In this document: positions 57,865-64,000 of the stretch, one piece after another
Layout: each line of letters opens with the position of its first letter
Position numbering within the stretch: the stretch's first letter is position 1
Assembly: GCA_002345505.1 (NCBI GenBank)
Contig: DDWJ01000001.1
Location: 1 to 64,000, forward strand
Source of the DNA: Caryophanales bacterium UBA2289
Lineage (GTDB): Bacteria > Bacillota_I > Bacilli_A > Izemoplasmatales > Hujiaoplasmataceae
Length of the DNA: 64,000 bases
Direction of reading: 5' to 3'
Program-made: the position numbers and the translations under genes
The notes under the pieces: generated by a model
Databases searched by the model: none
Told to the model about the DNA's origin: nothing
The model's input: only the letters and a program-made list of their open reading frames with translations

Positions 57865-57900
57865 ATTATACAAAACAATTATGAATGAATTATGAATGAA
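57865..57900 (-). promoter_or_regulatory. Promoter with 11-bp direct-repeat activator box (copper-type operon)
   Basis: TATAAT at 57870-57865 (minus strand). Upstream, at 57879-57889 and 57890-57900, lie two perfect, adjacent 11-bp repeats (TTATGAATGAA on the plus strand) that replace a good -35. This is the geometry of an OmpR/PhoB-type activator site, likely for the regulator at 55987-56670. Confidence 0.8.
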
Positions 57901-57922
57901 GGTTGAATCTTAGAAAAAAGAT

Positions 57923-57939
57923 AAATCTTATAAAGATTT
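57923..57939. promoter_or_regulatory. Palindrome between the copper operon and FTR1
   Basis: AAATCTT-ATA-AAGATTT, a perfect 17-bp palindrome upstream of the FTR1 promoter. It may be an operator; the factor is unknown. Confidence 0.35.
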
Positions 57940-57973
57940 AAAGCTACTTAAAAAAAATAATAATCCATATTGT

Positions 57974-58003
57974 TTGTCAATTCAAGGTGTTATTAGTTAT
58001 AAT
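57974..58003 (+). promoter_or_regulatory. Promoter of the FTR1 permease gene
   Basis: TTGTCA (57974-57979), 18-bp spacer, TATAAT (57998-58003), 37 nt before the start codon. Confidence 0.7.
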
Positions 58004-58039
58004 CACAAATGTAAGAAAAGATTTATTGGAGGATTAAAT

Positions 58040-58864
58040 ATGTCAGAATTATTTCCGGGAATTATAATTGGGTTTAGAGAAGGTCTAGAAGCATTCTTGA
58101 TTGTCGCTATTATGATTCGTTACCTAAAGAAAACTAAACGTAACGAATCAATAAAATATGTTTTTCAAGGATTAGGCCTTGGAATAGTTTTATCATTAGT
58201 AATTGGTTTGGTGCTATACTTAATCGCAAGAGGTTTGAATAACGTTGGTCCAGTCGCAAAACTATGGGAGTCAGGAGCTTCAATATTCGCACTTGTGTTA
58301 GTAACGACTTTCATATTTTGGATGATTAAAAACGGATCCAATTTAAGTCGAGAAGTTGAAGGCAAAGTTGCTAAAACAATTTCTAATGTTGGAATCGTTA
58401 TATTAACCTTTGCATTCGTTGCGAGGGAAGGCGTAGAAATAGCGATTTTCACATTCGCTGGCAATTACTCATTACTAGCGATTTCAATCGGTATTTTAAT
58501 ATCACTTGTATTAACAATTTCGATCTTCTTTTCACTAGTTAAAGTTAACTTAAAAGTTATCTTTAACATCACCTTAGTATATTTAATTTTACAAGCTGGA
58601 TTCTTGTTAGGGTATGCCTTTCATGAAGGTTTATCAGCCTTTAAAGATTTAGGACTAATTGAAAGCACTAACCCAATCTATACCAAGTTATTTGATTTAT
58701 CATCAACTGTTTTAGATCATAAAACCGGAGTTTTAGGTATACCGCTTTATGTTGGAATTGGTTGGTATTCAAAACCAGAAATTTTACAGTTTGTTATTCA
58801 ATACTTCTATACTTTTACTGTATTCTTTTATTGGTTTAGACATCTAAAAAAATCTAAATCATAA
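58040..58864 (+). CDS. FTR1/EfeU-like high-affinity iron permease
   Basis: A 274-residue protein with seven predicted TM helices and two REGxE iron-transport motifs: REGLE (about 13-17) and REGVE (about 123-127). Family members import oxidised or ferrous iron, and some act with a copper oxidase, which would fit the neighbouring copper genes. The start is the ATG at 58040 with TTGGAGGA upstream; an upstream in-frame ATG at 57974 lies within the promoter -35. Confidence 0.9.
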   Translation: MSELFPGIIIGFREGLEAFLIVAIMIRYLKKTKRNESIKYVFQGLGLGIVLSLVIGLVLYLIARGLNNVGPVAKLWESGASIFALVLVTTFIFWMIKNGSNLSREVEGKVAKTISNVGIVILTFAFVAREGVEIAIFTFAGNYSLLAISIGILISLVLTISIFFSLVKVNLKVIFNITLVYLILQAGFLLGYAFHEGLSAFKDLGLIESTNPIYTKLFDLSSTVLDHKTGVLGIPLYVGIGWYSKPEILQFVIQYFYTFTVFFYWFRHLKKSKS

Positions 58865-58871
58865 CAAACTA

Positions 58872-58898
58872 AAAGAGACTTTTAAAGTCTCTTTTTTT
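58872..58898 (+). terminator. Terminator of the FTR1 gene
   Basis: AAAGAGACTTT/AAAGTCTCTTT perfect stem followed by a T-run. Confidence 0.85.
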
Positions 58899-58920
58899 AA
58901 AAATCTATAGATTATATTGT

Positions 58921-59679
58921 TTAAAATATTTTAGCAATACTAAAAGAATCTAGTAGATTGGTTATTGCTTTTACTTTCCATACTTTTCCTAAATCAGATT
59001 CTTTATCTATGCGACCAGAATATATCCCCAAAAACTTCTGAATTAACGGATTGCTTTTGTCACCAAATCCAAAAGATATACTTTCGTTTGATTTCTTTAC
59101 GCCTTGCCCAGTTGTTATGTAAAAATATACTGGAGAACCAGACATTCCTTCTCGTGTTCTAGAATCAATGAGAAATAGTGGTTTGTCATTAAAATCAATA
59201 TCTATATCAGTAGCAACATAGCCAGTTAAACAACAAGGAATACTAGTTGAAACTCTATCACCATATGGATAACCGACCACCACTACTTTTTCTGTTATAC
59301 TAACTTCCCAATCTTTGCCAGCAAATAGGTCTACCCATTCAATACTATCTTTAATTTCTGTGCTATTAATATTTTTGATAGCAATATCATGCTTATTGTT
59401 TGGTAAAATCCAAAAATCTTCCGGTTTATTCTCATCCCAATTCCATTCAAATATAGTATTATTCGTATCGGGAGTAAATATGCATATTTTATTGGGAATT
59501 GCACAATTCATATCTATAGTCTTAAAATTCTCTGGATTTCTTCCAGTTGCCACATGATAGTTAGTGATAAAATAAGGTTTATCTTTATACCTAAAAAAGA
59601 AACCTGTAGCTGTTGAAAGAACAGTTTCGTTAAAATACGCTTTAATAAAGTATGATTGATTCGTTAATTTATAGTTCAT
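58921..59679 (-). CDS. Cytoplasmic trypsin-like serine protease
   Basis: A 252-residue protein with a chymotrypsin-fold triad: His in ITNYHVATG (about 37), Asp in NNKHDIAIKN (about 90) and Ser in TREGMSGSPVYFY (GxSGSP, about 171). There is no signal peptide, so it should act inside the cell. Stand-alone intracellular trypsin-like proteases are found in several phage-defence and stress systems. It is encoded 79 nt after the DUF3800 gene on the same strand. The start is the ATG at 59679 (AAAGGAAG 8 nt upstream), not the GTG at 59688. Confidence 0.8.
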   Translation of the reverse strand: MNYKLTNQSYFIKAYFNETVLSTATGFFFRYKDKPYFITNYHVATGRNPENFKTIDMNCAIPNKICIFTPDTNNTIFEWNWDENKPEDFWILPNNKHDIAIKNINSTEIKDSIEWVDLFAGKDWEVSITEKVVVVGYPYGDRVSTSIPCCLTGYVATDIDIDFNDKPLFLIDSRTREGMSGSPVYFYITTGQGVKKSNESISFGFGDKSNPLIQKFLGIYSGRIDKESDLGKVWKVKAITNLLDSFSIAKIF

Positions 59680-59758
59680 GTTATGCACTTCCTTTCATCT
59701 AATTATTACTAATAATATGATACGGAGCAATACATTATAAAAAAGAGCAAAATTAAAT

Positions 59759-60451
59759 CTACTTAGATAGGGGAAATACAAAATCAGCAATTAAGTATCC
59801 TGATTTTATTAACAAGTTAATCACATCTTCATATTTATTGGGATTATGCAAATAAGAAAAATATAAATTAGCAAAGAAATCAGCAATTTGAATATATGAG
59901 TTATCTTCAGACCTAAAGTATTCAACAGAAATATTACTAACTAATCTATTATCTATAACAAGATCCAAAAATAAGTAATCATCTAAAGAATTGATTGAAA
60001 ATGTCTTTGTATTTCTTTCATCAATTTGTACAATATAATCATCATAAGGCAATTTGTTACAATGCAATAAATAAGTTAAAACACATTTCAAAACGTAATT
60101 GAATGCTCTCGCAGTGTTTTCATATAATTTATCATCTTTAAGTAGTCTATTGTCAATTCTTCCAATAAAGACTTTGAATAAATTATTTTTAGCGAGATAA
60201 CTCGCAAGATCAATTTTTAAATGTGGAGGTAAACATTGACCTTTAAGTTCAAAAAACTTACTTTCTCTAAACATCTTATTATCTTTATCACATTTTCTCA
60301 ACTCATCAATATTTTTTGATATATATCTTTTCAAAACTCTTTTTAGTTTCTTTCTATCTAGCACATCAAGTATTGAGAATACAAAAAAACCGTTACTGCT
60401 AGAATGTTCTACGGTCATGGACCCAGACTCGTCAATATACAAATGTTTCAA
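59759..60451 (-). CDS. DUF3800 protein (RNase H-like fold)
   Basis: A 230-residue DUF3800 protein: LYIDESGS at the N-terminus (paired acidic residues), YIVQIDER in the middle (about 139-146) and SYIQIADFFANLYF near the C-terminus (Asp of the last acidic position), a layout compatible with an RNase H-like metal site. DUF3800 genes are repeatedly found beside conserved structured RNAs (DUF3800-I to -XI motifs in published comparative screens, from memory); a matching structured RNA lies directly upstream. The start is a TTG with a strong GGAGGG 6 nt before it. It may be a nuclease toxin or defence effector (inference). Confidence 0.85.
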   Translation of the reverse strand: MKHLYIDESGSMTVEHSSSNGFFVFSILDVLDRKKLKRVLKRYISKNIDELRKCDKDNKMFRESKFFELKGQCLPPHLKIDLASYLAKNNLFKVFIGRIDNRLLKDDKLYENTARAFNYVLKCVLTYLLHCNKLPYDDYIVQIDERNTKTFSINSLDDYLFLDLVIDNRLVSNISVEYFRSEDNSYIQIADFFANLYFSYLHNPNKYEDVINLLIKSGYLIADFVFPLSK

Positions 60452-60463
60452 ATTGTACCCTCC

Positions 60464-60500
60464 GATAAAAAAATAAAAGCGAGATTTTTATAATCTCGCT
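60464..60500 (-). terminator. Terminator between structured RNA and DUF3800 gene
   Basis: Perfect 9-bp stem AGCGAGATT/AATCTCGCT (60478-60500), 5-nt loop, followed on the minus strand by a 14-nt T-rich run that ends at the Shine-Dalgarno. Only readthrough would reach the DUF3800 gene. Confidence 0.85.
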
Positions 60501-60510
60501 AATATGATAT

Positions 60511-60593
60511 AAAAAATGCCAATAGCTTGAGAGTGACGTACATAAAGCACGCTTACCTAGATAACGGCACTTAATCAAGACTTATTGTTGGCA
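60511..60593 (-). ncRNA. Structured small RNA upstream of the DUF3800 gene
   Basis: About 83 nt. UGCCAA at the 5' end pairs with UUGGCA at the 3' end, which is followed by six Us; inside lie CUUGA/UCAAG, a small UGCC/GGUA hairpin and a GCGUGC/GUACGU hairpin with loop UUUAU. The 5' end coincides with the expected start of the strong promoter at 60599-60627. It may be a DUF3800-associated RNA or an RNA antitoxin. I cannot match it to a named family by sequence alone. Confidence 0.65.
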
Positions 60594-60627
60594 ATATAAA
60601 ATTAACATAAATCGACATATATGTCAA
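60594..60627 (-). promoter_or_regulatory. Strong promoter of the DUF3800-associated RNA
   Basis: Consensus -35 TTGACA (60627-60622), 17-bp spacer, TAATTT (60604-60599); the start point falls at about 60592-60595, at the first stem of the RNA. The rest of the 60628-60815 gap, after guaA, is AT-rich and shows no gene. Confidence 0.8.
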
Positions 60628-60815
60628 CCGAGATAGTAAAATATTTTTTTTCAATGCCAGTTTATCATATATAATATGGTCTGTAAATACCATGAAGAAA
60701 TTAATGCGAAAATATTTATGATTCAATATTGTTTATTTGCTATAATAGTTCAATTTAGTTATAAATAGGTAAGTATTTTGAACGTTAAAACATTTCAACC
60801 CCACTTAATTACGAC

Positions 60816-62339
60816 TCACTCCCACTCAATAGTTCCTGGTGGTTTAGATGTTATATCATATACTACTCGATTTATACCTTTAACCTTATTAATAATCTCA
60901 GTTGAAACTTCATCAAGAAAATCATAAGGTAATCTTGAAAACTCCGCTGTCATAAAATCACTAGAGTTAACTGATCTAATCACTAAAACATTTTCATAGG
61001 TTCTTACGTCTCCCATTACACCCACAGTTTTAACTGGAAGTAAAACTGCAAAAGCTTGGGAGACCTTATCATATAGATTGTGTTTTCTCAAAGCGTTAAT
61101 AAAGATTTGATCAGCTTCTTGTAAAATTAATACCTTATCTTTTGTGACTTCACCGATTATTCTTATAGCTAATCCAGGCCCAGGAAAAGGATGACGATTA
61201 ACTAAAGCTTTGTCTAATCCTAATTGAACTCCAACCTTTCTAACTTCATCTTTAAACAACTCTCTTAAGGGCTCAATAATCTTAAAAGATTCTTGTTTAG
61301 GCATTCCCCCGACATTATGATGAGATTTGATAGTCTGTGAAGGTCCGTTAACTGATATCGATTCGATTACATCAGGATAGATTGTTCCTTGGGCAAGAAA
61401 TTTTGCACTTTGGTATTTCAATTTTGCTTTTTCAAAGACTTCAAAGAATACTCTACCGATAATTTTTCTTTTTTCTTCTGGTTCTGTTATACCTTTTAAG
61501 GCATTAAAAAACTCTGCTTCTGCATCGATTTTTACTATATTCAAATCTTTAAAGATTTCATAATTTTTTAATACTTCTAAAGCTTCATTTTTTCTTAAAA
61601 GCCCTGTATCAACAAAGATGCATATTAATTGCTTATTGATAGTTTTTGATAAAAGTGCAGCAGCTACAGTTGAATCAACTCCACCCGATAACCCAAGAAT
61701 AACCGTTTCTTCTTTAACAATTGATTTAATTTCCTTAACTTTATCAGCGATAAAGTCTTTAATACTCCAATTAGCTTCTGTCTTACAAACGTTAAAAACA
61801 AAGTTTTTAAGCAATTGTTCTCCTTCATCAGTATGTGTAACTTCGGGATGAAACTGAACTCCATATATCGCTTTTGTTTGATGTTTTATTATTGCGATTG
61901 AGAAGTTTGATGTAGCTAATATATCAAACTCTTTTGGCATCAGTCCTACATGATCTGAATGAGACATCCATACCTTGGATGTCTTGTTTAAATCTTTAGT
62001 TAATGAGCTGTCTTTAATAATATTAATTTTATTCTTACCATACTCTCGCACATCACCTTTAACGACTTCACCACCAAAGGTTTTAACTAGGATTTGCATA
62101 CCGTAGCAAATCCCTAGAATTGGTACATTTAGTTTAAAAATAGATTCATGAATTATTGGTGCGAATTTATCATATACAGAGTTAGGCCCACCAGAAAGAA
62201 TTATACCTTTAATATCAATATCGAACTTAATTTCTTCTTCACAAGAAACTACTTCACAAAACACATTCATCTCTCTAATTCTTCTAGAGATTAACATGTT
62301 GTATTGTGATCCGAAATCAATAATTATTATTTTGCCCAT
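60816..62339 (-). CDS. guaA: GMP synthase (glutamine-hydrolysing)
   Basis: A 507-residue enzyme converting XMP to GMP. The class I glutamine amidotransferase domain (1-190) has the nucleophile Cys in GICYGMQ (about 78), and His and Glu in GVQFHPEV. The ATP pyrophosphatase domain has LGLSGGVDSTVAA (about 217-229). The C-terminal dimerisation domain ends TSKPPGTIEWE, the expected GuaA end. Its start overlaps guaB by 13 nt, so the two are coupled and both under the guanine riboswitch. Confidence 0.98.
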   Translation of the reverse strand: MGKIIIIDFGSQYNMLISRRIREMNVFCEVVSCEEEIKFDIDIKGIILSGGPNSVYDKFAPIIHESIFKLNVPILGICYGMQILVKTFGGEVVKGDVREYGKNKINIIKDSSLTKDLNKTSKVWMSHSDHVGLMPKEFDILATSNFSIAIIKHQTKAIYGVQFHPEVTHTDEGEQLLKNFVFNVCKTEANWSIKDFIADKVKEIKSIVKEETVILGLSGGVDSTVAAALLSKTINKQLICIFVDTGLLRKNEALEVLKNYEIFKDLNIVKIDAEAEFFNALKGITEPEEKRKIIGRVFFEVFEKAKLKYQSAKFLAQGTIYPDVIESISVNGPSQTIKSHHNVGGMPKQESFKIIEPLRELFKDEVRKVGVQLGLDKALVNRHPFPGPGLAIRIIGEVTKDKVLILQEADQIFINALRKHNLYDKVSQAFAVLLPVKTVGVMGDVRTYENVLVIRSVNSSDFMTAEFSRLPYDFLDEVSTEIINKVKGINRVVYDITSKPPGTIEWE

Positions 62340-63793
62340 TTATAATCACCTTGATAATTAGGAGCCGCTCTTGTGATAGAAACATCATGAGGATGACTTT
62401 CTTTTAAACCACTAGAAGATATTTCAATAAAGTTAGATTTTTCATGTAATTCATCTATTGTCTTAGCCCCAATATAACCCATACCGGAACGCAAACCACC
62501 GCATAGTTGATATAATACATCTCCTACTTCACCTCTGTAAGGTACTCTGCCTTCAATACCTTCAGGAACTAACTTTTTAACATCGCTTCCACTCTTTTGA
62601 AAATATCTATCGCTTGAGCCTCTAGCCATTGCGGCTAGAGATCCCATACCTACATAAGTTTTGTAAGATCTACCTTCATAAATTATTTCTTCGCCAGGGC
62701 TTTCTTTAGTTCCTGCTAGTAATGAACCTAACATTACTGTATGCGCTCCAGCAGCTAAGGCTTTGGTGATATCACCGCTATATTTAATTCCGCCATCAGC
62801 GATGATTTTAATATCAGTGACTTTTAAAACTTCAGCAACATCCATGATGGCGGTAATTTGTGGTGACCCAACACCAGCAACTACTCTTGTGGTACAAATA
62901 GAACCTGGTCCTACACCAACCTTAACCGCATCAGCTCCAGCTTCTTTTAAAGCAAGTGCTGCTTCTTTAGTCACAATGTTTCCAGCAATTAGCTTTAAGG
63001 AAGGAAAATGATTTTTTATTAGTTTTACTGTATCAATCACACCTCTAGAATGACCGTGTGCACTATCAACAGTAATAATATCAACCTGAGCCTCTACTAA
63101 AGCTTTAACACGTTCTAAAACGTCATTAGATACTCCTACAGCCGCTCCACATAATAATCTTCCATGTTTATCTTTAGCTGCATTAGGATAATCTAAGATA
63201 TTATCAATATCTTTTGAAGTGATTAATCCTTTTAAATGATACTCAGCATCAACTATCAATAACTTCTCCAACCTATGATTCATTAGAATAAGCTTAGCTT
63301 CTTCTAATGTGGTATTAACTGGAGCAGTTATTAAGTTAGTCTTTGTCATAACCTTATCAATTAAAGTATCATCTAATTCTCTATACCTTAAATCTCTATT
63401 GGTTACTATACCTCTTAATATTCCCTTGTCATCTATAATCGGAATACCAGAGATTTTATAAGTAGACATAATCGCTTCAGCATCATGAAGCGTATTATCA
63501 GCTTTTAAAGTAATCGGATCTTTAATCATCCCTGATTCACTTCTTTTTACATAATCTACTTCTTTAGCTTGATCAGTTATACTCATATTCTTATGTATAA
63601 AACCAATCCCACCCTGTCTAGCCATAGCTATCGCAAGCTTCGCTTCAGTAACAGTGTCCATCGCAGCGGATATAATCGGGATATTTAAACTGATTCCTTT
63701 AACAAGTGACGTTGATAAATCAGCCTCACTAGGAACCACTTCAGATAATCCTGGTAATACGAGTACATCATCAAAAGTTAATCCTTTTTTCAT
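62327..63793 (-). CDS. guaB: IMP dehydrogenase
   Basis: A 488-residue enzyme catalysing IMP to XMP, the committed step of GMP synthesis. TIM-barrel with the catalytic loop VGVGPGSICTTRVVAGVG (Cys about 304) and the flap MGSLAAMARGS; two CBS domains are inserted at about 92-205. AGGAGG precedes the ATG. It is the first gene of guaBA, behind a guanine riboswitch. Confidence 0.98.
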   Translation of the reverse strand: MKKGLTFDDVLVLPGLSEVVPSEADLSTSLVKGISLNIPIISAAMDTVTEAKLAIAMARQGGIGFIHKNMSITDQAKEVDYVKRSESGMIKDPITLKADNTLHDAEAIMSTYKISGIPIIDDKGILRGIVTNRDLRYRELDDTLIDKVMTKTNLITAPVNTTLEEAKLILMNHRLEKLLIVDAEYHLKGLITSKDIDNILDYPNAAKDKHGRLLCGAAVGVSNDVLERVKALVEAQVDIITVDSAHGHSRGVIDTVKLIKNHFPSLKLIAGNIVTKEAALALKEAGADAVKVGVGPGSICTTRVVAGVGSPQITAIMDVAEVLKVTDIKIIADGGIKYSGDITKALAAGAHTVMLGSLLAGTKESPGEEIIYEGRSYKTYVGMGSLAAMARGSSDRYFQKSGSDVKKLVPEGIEGRVPYRGEVGDVLYQLCGGLRSGMGYIGAKTIDELHEKSNFIEISSSGLKESHPHDVSITRAAPNYQGDYKWAK

Positions 63794-63812
63794 TTCTTTA
63801 AAGACCTCCTAA

Positions 63813-63851
63813 AATAAAAAAATGGTTAATTTGCATATACGCAAAAAAACC
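63813..63851 (-). terminator. Riboswitch-controlled terminator of guaBA
   Basis: Hairpin GGTT..TTTGC/GCAAA..AACC (63824-63851) followed by a T-run (63813-63823). The 3' strand of the aptamer's P1 can instead pair with TTTTTGCGTA inside this hairpin, giving the antiterminated state. High guanine would stabilise P1 and favour termination. Confidence 0.8.
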
Positions 63852-63863
63852 ATAAAGATCTTT

Positions 63864-63928
63864 TTGCGTAGTCTTAAATTTAAGGTTTAAGGTAGAAACT
63901 GCTTGCCATATTCAAGCGTTATACGCAA
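63864..63928 (-). promoter_or_regulatory. Guanine riboswitch aptamer
   Basis: A perfect 7-bp P1 (TTGCGTA, 63928-63922, with TACGCAA, 63870-63864) encloses the hallmarks of the purine class: ATATGG after the P2 arm, GTTTCTACC, and GACTA in the J3-1 region. The C in GAC is the base that pairs with the ligand, so the class is guanine, not adenine. It regulates guaBA. Confidence 0.95.
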
Positions 63929-63941
63929 TATATTTTAATGT

Positions 63942-63970
63942 ATTATAACAAATGCTTTAGTTTTAATCAA
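63942..63970 (-). promoter_or_regulatory. Promoter of guaBA
   Basis: TTGATT (63970-63965), 17-bp spacer, perfect TATAAT (63947-63942); start point just before the riboswitch. Confidence 0.85.
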
Positions 63971-64000
63971 GAATAAATATTTGGCGAATGCTTTATATGT

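Noticed and set aside
60816..63793. guaBA as part of a defence or accessory island
   Set aside because: Both are complete housekeeping enzymes under a normal riboswitch.
1..64000. tRNA, rRNA, transposase or prophage genes
   Set aside because: None recognised by sequence on either strand.

Overview
The window is low-GC DNA from a free-living, fermentative, low-GC Gram-positive or Mollicutes-like bacterium. UGA is used as a real stop (the hydC stop overlaps the hydB start; several stops sit in ATGA overlaps), so the standard bacterial code applies and this is not a Mycoplasma/Spiroplasma-type genome. A trimeric [FeFe] hydrogenase, a membrane-bound Mbx/Mrp-type ion-pumping oxidoreductase and many secreted surface proteins would suit a deep-branching free-living Mollicutes lineage (for example Izemoplasmatales or Haloplasmatales). 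That placement is inference, since no 16S or marker gene is present.

Layout. 1-7.1 kb: two neighbouring BspA-type leucine-rich-repeat lipoprotein genes; the first is broken by one in-frame TAA. 7.4-13.9 kb: a K+ channel with RCK domains, an EamA transporter, small proteins (DUF2975-, DUF1801- and DUF4250-like), a YxlEFG-like PLDc_N/ABC exporter cassette, a CPBP-like membrane protein and an ArsR-type regulator whose palindromic operator lies in its own promoter. 14-22.5 kb: a large lipoprotein, then a coupled pair made of a small Ig-like lipoprotein and a 1815-residue secreted protein with 14 RCC1 repeats. 22.6-31 kb: an ArAE/pseudo-HAD fusion, the hydCBA operon with a structured leader, a CPBP protease, an SDR enzyme and a lipoprotein. 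31-33.3 kb: a lipoprotein with 7 RCC1 repeats. 33.3-44 kb: one 13-gene operon (Mrp E, F, G, DUF4040, B, C, two D-like antiporters, then NuoH/B/C/D-like subunits and a NuoI-GltD fusion). 44.4-47.8 kb: a methyltransferase-like protein, a GNAT-like protein, a PD-(D/E)XK nuclease-like protein and a YwaF-like membrane protein. 48-54.5 kb: a second coupled pair (small lipoprotein plus a 1966-residue protein with 14 RCC1 repeats). 54.7-58.9 kb: a copper-type stress operon (SHOCT, CueP, HMA protein, response regulator, sensor kinase) with an 11-bp direct-repeat box at its promoter, divergent from an FTR1 permease. 58.9-60.6 kb: a cytoplasmic trypsin-like protease, a DUF3800 protein and a separately promoted structured RNA followed by a terminator. 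60.8-64 kb: guaBA under a guanine riboswitch.

How it fits together. HydABC can produce or consume H2 using NAD(P)H and ferredoxin together. The Mbx-like complex can couple ferredoxin oxidation to Na+/H+ export, and its unusual fused subunit supplies an FAD/NAD(P) module, so the likely acceptor is NAD(P)+ and not protons. The surface proteins form a related family: lipobox, Thr-rich spacer, then InlB-type, LRR, RCC1 or Ig-like modules. Four of the large genes have terminator-like hairpins just upstream of the ribosome binding site.

The strongest candidate for an undescribed system is the promoter - structured RNA - terminator - DUF3800 - protease locus. Its layout resembles a type III toxin-antitoxin locus. 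Second are the paired double-propeller RCC1 surface systems, and third the NuoI-GltD fusion in the Mbx-like complex.
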